The position numbers were made by a program, and so were the translations under genes. The notes below the pieces were generated by a model that worked only from the letters and a program-made list of their open reading frames with translations, did no database searches and was not told where the DNA came from. Positions 1-8,761 of a stretch of DNA of 64,000 nt are shown piece after piece. The DNA comes from Tropicimonas marinistellae (GTDB taxonomy: Bacteria > Pseudomonadota > Alphaproteobacteria > Rhodobacterales > Rhodobacteraceae). Each line of letters starts with the position of its first letter. The stretch's first letter is position 1. The stretch lies in contig NZ_LNCI01000007.1 in the NCBI RefSeq assembly GCF_001509585.1, positions 248,001 to 312,000 on the forward strand, given 5' to 3'.

Positions 1-705
1 GAAGAGCGACTGCCACCACTCGCCAAAGGCGATGGCCGCGTCACCGTTAAGCACGCCGTCGGCCGACTGGTAGTCATCACGGTTCACGATGTCGCCGCCA
101 AAGCTTTGCAGGAACGGGCTGAAGGCATAGGGATACCATTCGCCGGTCCAGGCCGTGCCGAGATCGAGCGGGTAGTCGAAGTCGCCCGAGGCCTTGATCG
201 TCTCCAGCGCAGCGTTGAACTCCTCCAAGGACCACGGCTCTTCCAGCGTCGGCACGCGGATACCGTATTTGTCCAGCGTCGACTGTCTGGTCATGATCGC
301 CACGGCGGCATCCCACAAGCCGACCGAGTAGATCTCGCCGTCCCAACGGCCAACGGTGGACGGTAGGAAGTTCGACACTAGCGTTTCGTCGACTTGCAAC
401 GGCTGCAGATACCCGGACCAGGCCCAGTTGGGCATGACGGGTCCGTCAATATCGAGAATATCGGGCAGGTTGCCGGCCAACGCCGCGGCCACGACCGAGT
501 CATTATAGGCGATCTGCGGGAAGCTCTCGACAACGACCGTCCAGTCGCCCTGCGCGTTGTTGAAGTCTTCGATGGCACCGTTGAGCACGGCGGCCTCCTC
601 CTCATTGCCTGCGCCGTGGTACCAGAGTGCCAGTTCGGTCTGCGCGAGGGCCGCGCCAGAGACCGCTGCATAAGCAACAATTGCTCCAGAAATGGTGAGT
701 TTCAT
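1..705 (-). CDS. ABC transporter substrate-binding protein, sugar type (partial)
   Basis: Periplasmic solute-binding protein of the extracellular solute-binding family 1 type, which delivers a sugar or sugar derivative to an ABC permease. Only the N-terminal 235 codons are in the window and the gene runs off the left edge. It starts with a signal peptide (residues 1-22, cleavage after ALA). The mature start LALWYHGAGNEEEAAVL is typical of MalE/UgpB-like proteins. GGAGGAG lies just upstream of the ATG. It is 23 nt downstream of the LacI gene on the same strand, so it is probably co-transcribed with it. The permease genes are expected beyond the window edge. The ligand cannot be told from this part. 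Confidence 0.85.
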   Translation of the reverse strand, partial: MKLTISGAIVAYAAVSGAALAQTELALWYHGAGNEEEAAVLNGAIEDFNNAQGDWTVVVESFPQIAYNDSVVAAALAGNLPDILDIDGPVMPNWAWSGYLQPLQVDETLVSNFLPSTVGRWDGEIYSVGLWDAAVAIMTRQSTLDKYGIRVPTLEEPWSLEEFNAALETIKASGDFDYPLDLGTAWTGEWYPYAFSPFLQSFGGDIVNRDDYQSADGVLNGDAAIAFGEWWQSLF

Positions 706-728
706 TCGGTATCTCCTCCCGGTTGAAT

Positions 729-1787
729 TTAGTTCGTATCGTCAGCGTCGATCGGCAGCACGGAGCTGCGCCAGAAGACCGGCCCGTAGACCAAAGTGGG
801 GTCTTCGGGTACGGCATCGTCATTTGAGAGCATTGAGAGCAGGCGTCGCGCTGCTGCCTCGCCCAGGGCGAGATAGGGAAGCTCAGCCGTCGTAAGCGGC
901 GGATAGAGCGACTCGGAAATCAGACGGTAATTGTCGAAACCCGCTATGGACATCTGGCCGGGAACTTCGATGCCCCGTGATCTCAGGATCCCGTAGGTTT
1001 GCATCGCAAGTTTGTCATTGCCGCAGCACAGCACGGTCGGCGGATTGGCCAGCGATAGCATATGGTCGATAGCCTGTTCGAGTTCCGCCGTCTCGCCTTC
1101 GCGCCACTCGGCCTCTGCGGTTCGTACGAGGTCCGGATCGAAAGGCAGCCCGGCAGCTTCGAGCGCGTCCCGGTAGCCGGAACGCCTTAGTTTGTCGGCC
1201 AGCAACTCCACCGGCAGGGCCAAATAGCCGATACGCCGATGACCAGCGCGGATGATATCCGCGACGAGGTCGCGCTGGCCGGCCCGGTCGTCTGGCAGGA
1301 CGGCGGGCGTTCCGGCGTCGTCGAAACAGTTTGCCAAGACCAGTTTCTGGCCGGTCGGGATCGGAGGCAAATCGACCTTCTGATGATGTTTCGCAACATA
1401 GATCAGCCCCTCCACCCTATACTGAAGGAATGTCCGGATCAGGCCGGAAACCGCATCCGCCCGCCCGCCGGTATCCGCGATCATCAGCGTCTTTCCGGAG
1501 CTTGCCATCACCTGCTGAATGCCCTGAAGGATCGGTAGGTCGGGCAGGCCGCCCGGCTTGCCATCCGCCTCGGCGCCGGAAATCGCCCCTGTGATCAGCC
1601 CGACTATCCCGGACTTGTTCGAGCGCATCATCCGCGCGGCAACCGAGGGAACATACCCCAACTCGGCCATTGCCGCCTCGATCTTCTCGCGGGTTTTCAC
1701 GTTAACCGGCGCATCGCCGTTCAGAACTCGGGAGACCGTCTTGGCAGAGACGCCGGCCGATTTGGCGACATCGTGAATCGTAGCCAT
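729..1787 (-). CDS. LacI-family transcriptional repressor
   Basis: DNA-binding repressor of 352 residues. The N-terminal LacI helix-turn-helix (residues 2-21, TIHDVAKSAGVSAKTVSRVL) is followed by the hinge around residue 50 and a periplasmic-binding-protein-like ligand domain ending at about residue 340. The ATG at 1787 is chosen because it begins at the canonical MATIHDVA and has GGGAGG upstream; an upstream in-frame extension to 1901 has no family support. Two tandem palindromes (1817-1846) sit in front of this gene, and a near copy (4060-4089) precedes the dehydrogenase gene. This suggests it controls itself plus the binding protein, and also the two oxidoreductases. Effector unknown, probably a sugar or sugar acid. 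Confidence 0.92.
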   Translation of the reverse strand: MATIHDVAKSAGVSAKTVSRVLNGDAPVNVKTREKIEAAMAELGYVPSVAARMMRSNKSGIVGLITGAISGAEADGKPGGLPDLPILQGIQQVMASSGKTLMIADTGGRADAVSGLIRTFLQYRVEGLIYVAKHHQKVDLPPIPTGQKLVLANCFDDAGTPAVLPDDRAGQRDLVADIIRAGHRRIGYLALPVELLADKLRRSGYRDALEAAGLPFDPDLVRTAEAEWREGETAELEQAIDHMLSLANPPTVLCCGNDKLAMQTYGILRSRGIEVPGQMSIAGFDNYRLISESLYPPLTTAELPYLALGEAAARRLLSMLSNDDAVPEDPTLVYGPVFWRSSVLPIDADDTN

Positions 1788-1816
1788 TTCGGCACCTCCC
1801 CATGAACGATTCGCCA

Positions 1817-1846
1817 ATGTCATCGATGACATGACACCGTTGTCAT
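1817..1846. promoter_or_regulatory. Tandem LacI-type operators upstream of the repressor gene
   Basis: Two 16-bp sites overlap by 2 bp: ATGTCATCGATGACAT at 1817-1832, a perfect palindrome with central CG, and ATGACACCGTTGTCAT at 1831-1846, imperfect. Central-CG palindromes of 14-18 bp are the usual LacI-family operator form. The pair lies 30-59 nt upstream of the LacI start. The same arrangement with the same 14-bp offset recurs at 4060-4089. Confidence 0.75.
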
Positions 1847-1911
1847 AACGTAAGGTCGGCCAGCGTGTCAATCTTCCTGATGACTGCTTGAAACGGTGCA
1901 ATCGACTTGAG

Positions 1912-1947
1912 ACGAAAAAAGCCAGCGACAGGGGTTACTGGCTTTCG
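1912..1947 (-). terminator. Rho-independent terminator after the Gfo/Idh gene
   Basis: An 8-bp perfect stem (1918-1925 with 1938-1945, AAAGCCAG/CTGGCTTT) has a 12-nt loop and, read on the minus strand, runs into a short T tract. It lies 30-60 nt past the stop of the oxidoreductase gene. It separates the dehydrogenase unit from the LacI unit, so the latter needs its own promoter. Confidence 0.6.
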
Positions 1948-1975
1948 TTTTCAAACTCTTGGCCCAGAGGAAGCA

Positions 1976-2947
1976 TCAGGCTCTCTTGGCGAATCTCCGT
2001 CCCGCCAATAGATCCTCGATGATGCGAGCCGTATCGATCGATTGCGATAGAGGCATGGCGGGACTCTCCGTCAGGCCGGCATCCAGACAGCGTTGGACCT
2101 CGACAACTTCGTGCGCATAGCCGTTCCCGTCCGGCTCCAGGTCAAGAATCTCGCTGGTGCCCTCGGCCACGATCTCGATCCGGGTGGGGCGATAGAGCGG
2201 CGGCGATATCCGGATATGCCCCTTGCTGCCGAACACTTCGGACACCACCGGCATGTCACCGGCAAAGCCACAGGAAAGCTGCCCAAGCGTGCCGGAAGCG
2301 AAGCGGACATTGAGCAACGAGAGTATGTCCACGCCTGTTTCGCCGCGACACATCTCGGCCTCTGCCCTGACAATATCGCCCATGAGGTACTGGGCCACCG
2401 CCAACGGATAAACCCCAAGATCCAGCATAGCACCGCCGCCAAGCGCGGGATTGAACAGGTTGGGCCAATTCAGAGGGTCCCTCCAGACGACTGCGTTGGC
2501 CCGGATCAGGAACGGCTCCCCGATGCGGCCCTCGGCAATGACCGCCTTCGCCTGCTTCAGAGCAGGGAGGAAGCGGGTCCACATGGCCTCCATCAGGAAC
2601 AGCCCCTTTCCACGGGCCGTCTCGACGCAAAGCTGCGTATCGGCCGACGAACTGGTCATCGGCTTCTCACAGAGAACGTGCTTTCCCGCTTCGAGGCAGG
2701 CCAGGACATTCTCAGGATGCAAGGCGTTCGGGGTGGCGACATAGACAACGTCCACATCGGAATCGGCCTGGAGCGCTTCATAGCTCCCGTAGGCACGTTG
2801 GACTCCCCATTTCTGCGCAAAGTCCTCGGCCTTCGTCAGGTCGCGCGATGCAACGGCAAGGCGTTCGGCGCCGGGCACCTGCGCAAGCGCCTCCGCCATC
2901 GAACCGGCGATATTGCCGGTTGCCAGTATCCCCCACCGCCAGTTCAT
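1976..2947 (-). CDS. Gfo/Idh/MocA-family oxidoreductase
   Basis: NAD(P)-dependent oxidoreductase acting on a sugar, inositol or related polyol, 323 residues, cytosolic. The N-terminal Rossmann fold begins at once with GILATGNIAGS. The family EKPM motif, whose Lys is catalytic, is near residue 95, and a C-terminal GFO_IDH_MocA domain follows (LGGGAMLDLGVYPL). It overlaps the stop of the dehydrogenase gene by 4 nt (ATGA), so the two are translationally coupled. With a D-2-hydroxyacid dehydrogenase and a sugar-type binding protein nearby, a role in sugar-acid breakdown is likely. The substrate is not determinable from sequence. Confidence 0.88.
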   Translation of the reverse strand: MNWRWGILATGNIAGSMAEALAQVPGAERLAVASRDLTKAEDFAQKWGVQRAYGSYEALQADSDVDVVYVATPNALHPENVLACLEAGKHVLCEKPMTSSSADTQLCVETARGKGLFLMEAMWTRFLPALKQAKAVIAEGRIGEPFLIRANAVVWRDPLNWPNLFNPALGGGAMLDLGVYPLAVAQYLMGDIVRAEAEMCRGETGVDILSLLNVRFASGTLGQLSCGFAGDMPVVSEVFGSKGHIRISPPLYRPTRIEIVAEGTSEILDLEPDGNGYAHEVVEVQRCLDAGLTESPAMPLSQSIDTARIIEDLLAGRRFAKRA

Positions 2948-3972
2948 TCGAGCATCTTCAACGGTTTGACCGCTGCCGCGAGACTTGCCACGTGGGCGGG
3001 GTTTGCGGGTTTCAGCTTCCGCTCAGGGCGTCCTTCCAGGATGGCACGAACATCATCCACGATCATGTCGCCGATCGGCTGCCGCCCACCCGGTACCGCC
3101 GCCGCACGATGCGGCGAAAGGATCACGTTGCGAAGATCGCGGATCGGATCGTCGAGAAGGATCGGTTCATCGGGAAAGACGTCGGTGGCAAACCGGATCT
3201 GCCCTGTCTTCGCAGCGGCAACCATCGCCGGAAAGTCCACGCAATGGGCGCGGCTGATGAGTACAACGAGCGTCCCGGCCCGGATTTTTCCAACCAGTTC
3301 GGCCGAGATCATCGCCTCGTTCTCCGCCGTCGGCGACGCCGCAATGACCACGACGCGGTTTTGTGTCATGACCTCTTCGAGTGCAACCAGCGGTACGCCG
3401 GCTTCGTTTTCGGAAAGCCAAGGGTCATACGCTTGGACGACAGGCGCGAACGAGGCAAGCAACCTGTGCGTTTCCCGCGCGATTGCACCGTAGCCGACGA
3501 ACCCGACCTTCTGGCCGTAGAGCGTGAAATCCGTGAGTGGGTTATCAGCGAGCCAGTTTTCCGACCGCCGGCGGAAATTTTCATGTTCGGACACCAGCCC
3601 GCGTGCGCCGGCGACAATCATACCGAGCGCCATTTCGGCGACCGAGTACATGAAGCCGGGCATGCAGGAGAGGACCTCGATCCCACGGTCGAAGCAGGCG
3701 GTGTAGTCGAGGCCGGCCTGAAATGCGCCGGACACCTCGATTGTGGCTTTCAGGTTCGGGGCGGTGGTGATCAGCTCGGACGTCAGCTCGGGCTTGCTCG
3801 CCACAAGAAAGGTCGCACCCGGCAAGGCCTTCTCCAGCTTCCTGCGATCCATCCGCCAGTTCTGTCCACCAACGATCTCGCACATCTGGCCGAGTTCGTC
3901 ATAGGAAGTAGGGCTGAACAGCTCTTCGACCTGTCGAAAATGCTGGTCGAGTATGAGACGAGGTTTCGGCAT
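2944..3972 (-). CDS. D-isomer-specific 2-hydroxyacid dehydrogenase
   Basis: NAD(P)-dependent dehydrogenase interconverting a 2-hydroxyacid and its 2-keto acid, 342 residues. The nucleotide-binding motif VGFVGYGAIA is at about residues 157-167. The catalytic triad can be read as Arg241 (VLISRA), Glu269 (FPDEP) and His288 (LSPHRAA). The ATG at 3972 follows GGAGGAG; the frame stays open upstream to 4227 but crosses the operator region, so the longer form is unlikely. It is the first gene of a two-gene unit with the Gfo/Idh oxidoreductase. Two tandem LacI-type operators lie 88-117 nt upstream. The specific acid is unknown. Confidence 0.88.
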   Translation of the reverse strand: MPKPRLILDQHFRQVEELFSPTSYDELGQMCEIVGGQNWRMDRRKLEKALPGATFLVASKPELTSELITTAPNLKATIEVSGAFQAGLDYTACFDRGIEVLSCMPGFMYSVAEMALGMIVAGARGLVSEHENFRRRSENWLADNPLTDFTLYGQKVGFVGYGAIARETHRLLASFAPVVQAYDPWLSENEAGVPLVALEEVMTQNRVVVIAASPTAENEAMISAELVGKIRAGTLVVLISRAHCVDFPAMVAAAKTGQIRFATDVFPDEPILLDDPIRDLRNVILSPHRAAAVPGGRQPIGDMIVDDVRAILEGRPERKLKPANPAHVASLAAAVKPLKMLE

Positions 3973-4347
3973 GATACTCCTCCAATCCGAGCAGAAGCGA
4001 CCTGTCAGTACGCTGTTCGGGCCAGCATCGGCCGCTGCTCGACGATCGCCGACTCGGCCATGACACCGATGACATGTTATCGATGTCATCCCCCGATTCA
4101 CTAAATAAGTCAATCCGCCGCTGAGATTCGGGCCGGTCAGGGCGAAGCGAAGAGTAGAGCTGACCGTCGCCGGGGGAAGAAATTGATGCGCTTTGCTCCT
4201 CCGTCGGAATGGCGAAGAAACCGCCATGCTTTTTGCCGGGAGGCCGGTTTGGGAACAGCGCTTGTTCGAGTTTCACCATCATGTTCGGTTCAACTGCTGG
4301 CGAAATCACGGCTGCCGCGACACAACGTTCCGACACCGCACCGCCTC
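3973..4347. other. Intergenic region holding the second operator pair
   Basis: This 375-nt spacer lies between the dehydrogenase start and the stop of the AraC-type regulator. Apart from the operators at 4060-4089 I see no gene or stable hairpin. It should carry the promoter of the dehydrogenase unit. Confidence 0.6.
4060..4089. promoter_or_regulatory. Tandem LacI-type operators upstream of the dehydrogenase unit
   Basis: ATGACACCGATGACAT (4060-4075) and ATGTTATCGATGTCAT (4074-4089) overlap by 2 bp, exactly as the pair at 1817-1846 does. Over the 30-bp composite the two loci match at 24 positions read directly and at 25 when one is reverse-complemented. This is strong internal evidence that one repressor recognises both. 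Confidence 0.75.
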
Positions 4348-5235
4348 TCACATCTGCCGCACGGATTTGCGAAATCCAGCAGGTGTGATCCCCACGTGGT
4401 TGAGAAAAACACGGTGGAATGCCGGAACATCGCCATAGCCGACCGCCGCCGAAATCTTGGCAACACTGTCATTGGAATCCGCCAAGAGGGATTTGGCCTG
4501 CTCAATGCGTTGTTTCTGCATGTAGGTCGTCAGGCTGAGACCCGTGGCATCCGTGAACCGTCGTTGCAGGCTTCGCGGGGACAAACCCACCAGAGCGGCC
4601 AGATCTGGAACTGGCAGCCGGGTCTGAATGCCTTTCTCCAGGATCTGTTGCGCGCGCAAAACCATGGCGTCGCCGTGGTTTGTGATCGGATTGAAGCGTT
4701 GGAAGCGTCTCTGGTCCCGTCGCCCGGGATCGACAACGAAGTGGCGGGCGGTTGCAAGCATGGCGTCGTGCCCGGACAGTCGTTCGATCACGATGAGTGC
4801 GAGGTCGATCCAGGCCATCAAGCCGCCGGCCGTCACGAGATCGGTGTATTCGATCACCAACCTGTCTGTATCGACATTCAGGTCCGGCCATTGCTTGCGG
4901 ATCTCGGATCCAATTCCCCAGTGAGTCGTCACCGCCCGGCCAGCGTCGAGTTGCGCCGCAGCAATCCACGTAACGCCGACGCAGGCGGAACAAACAAGAA
5001 CACCGTCTCTGGCGCAGCTTCGAAGCCACTCGGGTATCCATGGCGCGGTTCCCGGATCCGGCTGGTGCGCAGCGGGCGGAAGGATGATCGCTCCCGCTGA
5101 ATCAGCCTTCTCTGCTTCCTGCGCAACCAGGGTCGGTGATAAACCGGCAAAGCTCAGCATGTCGGAGAGGCCCAAAACGGACGATTGCATCGCGCCGGGA
5201 TAGGCCAGGATGACGGGTGAGGATCGTTTGGGCAC
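4348..5235 (-). CDS. AraC/GlxA-family transcriptional regulator
   Basis: Regulator of 295 residues. The N-terminal DJ-1/PfpI (GATase1-like) domain covers about residues 8-170 and contains VCSACVGVTWIAAAQL around the nucleophile-elbow position. The C-terminal AraC double helix-turn-helix covers about 200-290 (LVGLSPRSLQRRF, then AKISAAVGYGDVPAFHRVF). GlxA-type regulators often control catabolism of small nitrogen compounds. The start is a GTG at 5235 with no clear Shine-Dalgarno; a slightly longer form from a nearby ATT codon cannot be excluded. It is divergent from the MBL hydrolase at 5333, its most likely target. Confidence 0.88.
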   Translation of the reverse strand: MPKRSSPVILAYPGAMQSSVLGLSDMLSFAGLSPTLVAQEAEKADSAGAIILPPAAHQPDPGTAPWIPEWLRSCARDGVLVCSACVGVTWIAAAQLDAGRAVTTHWGIGSEIRKQWPDLNVDTDRLVIEYTDLVTAGGLMAWIDLALIVIERLSGHDAMLATARHFVVDPGRRDQRRFQRFNPITNHGDAMVLRAQQILEKGIQTRLPVPDLAALVGLSPRSLQRRFTDATGLSLTTYMQKQRIEQAKSLLADSNDSVAKISAAVGYGDVPAFHRVFLNHVGITPAGFRKSVRQM

Positions 5236-5332
5236 GATATTGGCGTATTCTGCAAATTTATTGTCTTCTGCGACAATAGCTGCGGCGCTGGACCTTTGCC
5301 ATATCCACTCCTGAAGTCACGAGGAGAACGAC

Positions 5333-6139
5333 ATGCCCGCACCTATCCGGCACCTAGAATTCGGCGCGTTCGAGTTGACCATCCTGAACGACGGTCACTT
5401 CGACCTGCCCACCGGCTACTTCACCAACATTCCGCAGGACGTTGCGGACGCCCTCGCTGATACGATCACAATCGGCGCCAATCTCTGGTTCATTCGGAGC
5501 GGAGACAGGAGAATCCTCGTCGATACCGGATCCGCAGACGCCCTGAAGCAGATGTTCCCGGACACGGGCCTGGCATGGGGCGACATTAAGAAAGAAAACC
5601 CCACCGATATTGTTCTGACCCACATGCACGCCGACCATTTGGGCGGGCTGGCCGATGCACGGGCGTTTCCCGGTTGCAGAATCCACGTCGCTCGGACCGA
5701 GTGGGAATTCTGGACACAGGACGGTCTCGCAGACGCCGTGCCGGAAGACATCCGCGCCATGGTCCAGATGATTCAACAGGTCGCAAGCGGCTTCGCAGAC
5801 CGCGTCGTGCTCCACGACGGCGAAAGTGAGATCGCACCCGACGTTGTCCTGCTGGATCTGCCGGGCCACACACCGGGACATTCGGGTCTGCGCCTGCAGT
5901 CCGGGGAAGAGACCCTTCTGATAATCGGAGACGCCATCGTATCGGAGGACCTGCAATTCGCTCAGCCAGAGGTGTCCTATGCGTTGGACAGCAACAAGGA
6001 CCAGGCCGTGACTACCCGGCGCGCCCTGCTGCAAGATTGCGTGGAAAAAAACTGCACCATTGCGGCGACCCATTTTGCTTTTCCCGGTGTCGGAAAGGTT
6101 GTTGCCGAGGGCGCGGAGTTTCGTTTCGTCCCCATGTGA
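5333..6139 (+). CDS. MBL-fold metallo-hydrolase
   Basis: Metallo-beta-lactamase-fold hydrolase of 268 residues, cytosolic (no signal peptide). The dinuclear metal motif HMHADHLGG is at residues 97-105, the later ligands are in PGHTPGHSG and IIGDA, and a last His is in ATHFAFPG. The sequence resembles the quorum-quenching lactonase / AttM-like branch and generic MBL hydrolases, and I cannot separate these. AGGAG precedes the ATG. It is divergently transcribed from the AraC/GlxA regulator with about 100 nt between starts, so regulation by that protein is likely. Confidence 0.85.
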   Translation: MPAPIRHLEFGAFELTILNDGHFDLPTGYFTNIPQDVADALADTITIGANLWFIRSGDRRILVDTGSADALKQMFPDTGLAWGDIKKENPTDIVLTHMHADHLGGLADARAFPGCRIHVARTEWEFWTQDGLADAVPEDIRAMVQMIQQVASGFADRVVLHDGESEIAPDVVLLDLPGHTPGHSGLRLQSGEETLLIIGDAIVSEDLQFAQPEVSYALDSNKDQAVTTRRALLQDCVEKNCTIAATHFAFPGVGKVVAEGAEFRFVPM

Positions 6140-6480
6140 CATCGCTCCAGTGGTCGAACCGACCTGTCGACATCCACAGCCGCAGGCGGCGTCCGAACCG
6201 GAGTTCAGCCGACGAATGACCGCGTAGCTCGCGCGCGCGACCGTATCGATGCCAATTGGATCTCGGGCGGAGCCAACTGCGGTTGAGCGGTGGTAAGCTC
6301 GTGTGCGCCTTGCGATAGACCGTGTGCCGACATCCGGGGCGCGGACTCGGATTCCATGCTCAACATTGCCCTTATGCCTGACCTGATGCAAACTTGCCTG
6401 CGGATGAGGGATGTCTGTTTCACCGCTGGATCTGTTGGCAAACGGAACAGAGCGCCGCCATGCTTTGGGAGGAGTATGTC
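6140..6480. other. Intergenic region
   Basis: A 341-nt spacer between two plus-strand genes. The overlapping minus-strand frames have no recognisable protein features. It presumably holds the promoter of the membrane protein gene; I see no clear operator or terminator. Confidence 0.5.
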
Positions 6481-7299
6481 ATGACATCCGAGACCACAGG
6501 GTCCACACCGCCGGACAACCCGACGCCGCCACAGTCGACCATGCCCGAGGTCAACGAGGTGACGGCGGAGGATATCAGGGAGTCGCTGAAGGCCGGTTTT
6601 TCGGACTTTCTGGCCCGCCCTGTCATGAGCGGCTTCTTCGGCCTGTTCTATGCGGTATTCGGAATCCTGCTCGTCTGGTGCCTCGTCTGGCTCGGCAAGA
6701 TCTGGATGATCATTCCCGCCGTGATCGCCTTTCCACTGGTCGCCCCCTTCGCCGCCGCCGGGCTCTACGAAATGTCCCGCCGGTTGCAGACGGGGGAAAG
6801 CTTCGGTTGGCCGGACATTCTCACCGTCATGGCCAATCAACGCAAGCGCGAGATGGGCTGGATGGCCTTTGTCACGCTGTTCATCCTGTGGGTATGGTTT
6901 TACCAGTTCCGGACCGTGCTGGTAATCACCCTGCAGCACTCGTCCTTCTCTGATCTCGATGGCTTCGTGAACACCGTTTTCTTCACACCGCAGGGCTGGA
7001 CCTTCCTATTGATCGGCACCTGCGTCGGCGCCTTCCTGTCGGCGGTCCTGTTCTCGGCAACCGTCGTCGCCATGCCGATGCTGCTCGACCGGGAGATGGA
7101 TTTCATCTCCGCCATGATCACCTCCATCCGCGTGGTGAAGGAGAACCCGGTGGTCATGCTCACCTGGGCGGCAATCATCACGGTCACCATGCTGTTGTCG
7201 CTGGTTCCGGCATTTCTCGGCCTGATCTTCACCCTGCCGATCCTTGGCCACACCACGTGGCATCTCTATCAGCGGGCCGTAGCACCGGCGGAGGGGTGA
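6481..7299 (+). CDS. DUF2189-like integral membrane protein
   Basis: Inner-membrane protein of 272 residues. An N-terminal polar segment rich in Pro and Thr (about 35 residues) precedes a predicted six-helix hydrophobic body: helices around residues 45-95 (two to three), 125-145, 175-200 and 215-260. The motif after the polar segment (IRESLKAGFSDFLARP) fits DUF2189. Function is not established. GGGAGGAG precedes the ATG at 6481; the open frame upstream to 6394 lacks this signal. It is convergent with the RraA-like gene and appears to be a single-gene unit. Confidence 0.8.
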   Translation: MTSETTGSTPPDNPTPPQSTMPEVNEVTAEDIRESLKAGFSDFLARPVMSGFFGLFYAVFGILLVWCLVWLGKIWMIIPAVIAFPLVAPFAAAGLYEMSRRLQTGESFGWPDILTVMANQRKREMGWMAFVTLFILWVWFYQFRTVLVITLQHSSFSDLDGFVNTVFFTPQGWTFLLIGTCVGAFLSAVLFSATVVAMPMLLDREMDFISAMITSIRVVKENPVVMLTWAAIITVTMLLSLVPAFLGLIFTLPILGHTTWHLYQRAVAPAEG

Positions 7300-7373
7300 T
7301 TCATCCCGCCATCTCCATTTCTAAGTCGGTGCATTTTTCATTCGTAGCGACCGACGGTCCGTCGGCGGACGGC

Positions 7374-8069
7374 CTATGTTCTCCTGCGTTCGAACTCGCG
7401 CCAAGCCTGCTCGAAGGCGGCGAAGTCGAACCCCTCGCGAGCTGCTGCATCCAGAACAATCCGCTCATTGGCCTGAGTCGTCCTGATCGCGGAGCCAAGC
7501 ACATGGGCAACATCGTCGGGGATAACCACGGCACCATGCCGATCGGCATGGACCAGATTGCCGGGAAGAACCCTCAACCCGAAGACGTCGACCGGGCAGT
7601 CGATGTCGGTGATATGGACAAAGGCATGGCTCGGACCGACGGACCCGGCCACGACAGGGAAACCGTCGGGCAGATCTCCCAGGTCGCGCATGACTCCATT
7701 GGTGAGGGCGCCGGACAGGCCGAACCCCTTGTGCACCGTTGTGTTGAGTTCCCCCCAATAGGCGCCGACACAATCGGGGTAATCGATATCCTCGATGACA
7801 CAGACAGCCGGTAGAACCGCGTCCGCCATGTAGCTGTAATAGGCCATCCGACGCGCCCGAATGGTCTCGGGGGGCTCGGAAGGGGGCGCCTTTGCGGAAA
7901 TCTTCGCGGTTCGCGCATATCCGACGATCGGAGCGCCTTCAGCGGACGAGCACAGCATCGTCCCACGGGTAAACGCGTCGAAGCCGCGCATTCCCTGGGC
8001 GACCTCGATCGCGTTGCAGACAGTCGGTGTGTCGACGGAACGCAGCAGTTCCAGCAGGGTCTTGTCCAT
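7374..8069 (-). CDS. RraA-like protein (HMG/CHA aldolase family)
   Basis: Member of the RraA / 4-hydroxy-4-methyl-2-oxoglutarate aldolase family, 231 residues. Catabolic members cleave 2-oxo-4-hydroxy acids to pyruvate using a divalent metal; others bind RNase E. Family features are present: TNGVMRDLGDLPD (conserved Arg-Asp pair) and VLPGNLVHADRHGAVVIP near the C terminus. The ATG at 8069 follows GGAGGCCTG and overlaps the stop of the hydrolase gene (TGATG). It is the last gene of the long minus-strand operon, which suggests a terminal retro-aldol step giving a central metabolite. That role is inferred from context. Confidence 0.82.
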   Translation of the reverse strand: MDKTLLELLRSVDTPTVCNAIEVAQGMRGFDAFTRGTMLCSSAEGAPIVGYARTAKISAKAPPSEPPETIRARRMAYYSYMADAVLPAVCVIEDIDYPDCVGAYWGELNTTVHKGFGLSGALTNGVMRDLGDLPDGFPVVAGSVGPSHAFVHITDIDCPVDVFGLRVLPGNLVHADRHGAVVIPDDVAHVLGSAIRTTQANERIVLDAAAREGFDFAAFEQAWREFERRRT

Positions 8070-8761
8070 CAGGCCTCCAGCCACGCGGCAATCGCCGCGT
8101 TCGTTTCATCCGGTTTCTCGAGTGTTGTCAGATGCCCTGCGCCGGGCACGACCACGAGGTGGCTTCCGGCGATCAGGTTCCGCATCAGTTCATGACGCTC
8201 CACGGGGCAGAGCCTGTCCTCCCCGCCGCACAGGATAAGCGCCTGGCCAGCGTAGCCACGCAGGGTTTCGCGCTGGTCGGGTCGGTCTCGCAGAGCCAAA
8301 GATTGGTTTACGAAGACCTCGGGTCCAAGTCCGAGTGCCATTTCCATGCACAGCTCAAGAATGCGATCCCGATCAGGCCCCTGCGCCAGGTAGTTCGGCT
8401 TCATCTCGTCGCGCATGACGCTTCGCAGGTGGCCGTGGCGGACGCGTGCGATCTGTTCCAGCCGGCGCTCTCGGAATGCGTCCTGCTCCGCCAGCGGGTT
8501 GGTGTCGAGAAGGGCGAGACGATCCACGCGGTTCGGCGCCTGCCGGACGATCTCCATCGCGAGGATACCCCCCATCGAGAGACCCGCCAATGCAAAGCGT
8601 GGTGGGGCGTGTTTCAACACGCCACGCGCCAGTTGCGCCATACTGGCCGCGTTCCCGATCGGAAAGCTCACCAGCGGAACGCGTCCGGAGAATGCCGCAA
8701 ACTGCGGCCCGAAGAGCCGCGCATCGCACATCATGCCGGGAAGAAGGACGAGCGGCGTCAT
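8069..8761 (-). CDS. Alpha/beta hydrolase
   Basis: Alpha/beta-hydrolase-fold enzyme of 230 residues, hydrolysing an ester, lactone, thioester or C-C bond. The nucleophile elbow is GLSMGG, the acidic residue lies in ILCGGEDRLCP, and the catalytic His is in VPGAGHLTTLEKP. The start at 8761 overlaps the preceding stop by 4 nt (ATGA); an N-terminal extension in the same frame has the Arg-rich look of out-of-frame sequence and is rejected. It sits between a MetE-C-like protein and an RraA-like aldolase, so it may open a ring or cleave an activated acid before aldol cleavage. Confidence 0.86.
   Translation of the reverse strand: MTPLVLLPGMMCDARLFGPQFAAFSGRVPLVSFPIGNAASMAQLARGVLKHAPPRFALAGLSMGGILAMEIVRQAPNRVDRLALLDTNPLAEQDAFRERRLEQIARVRHGHLRSVMRDEMKPNYLAQGPDRDRILELCMEMALGLGPEVFVNQSLALRDRPDQRETLRGYAGQALILCGGEDRLCPVERHELMRNLIAGSHLVVVPGAGHLTTLEKPDETNAAIAAWLEA

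Noticed and set aside
2093-3493. Plus-strand open frame of 466 codons opposite the two oxidoreductase genes
   Set aside because: It lies antisense to two genes with clear cofactor and catalytic motifs, and its own translation has no family features. It is a shadow of high-GC coding DNA.
7351-7365. CCGACGG-T-CCGTCGG considered as terminator of the long operon
   Set aside because: The symmetric sequence leaves no workable loop unless the stem shrinks to 5 bp, and no T tract follows on the minus strand.
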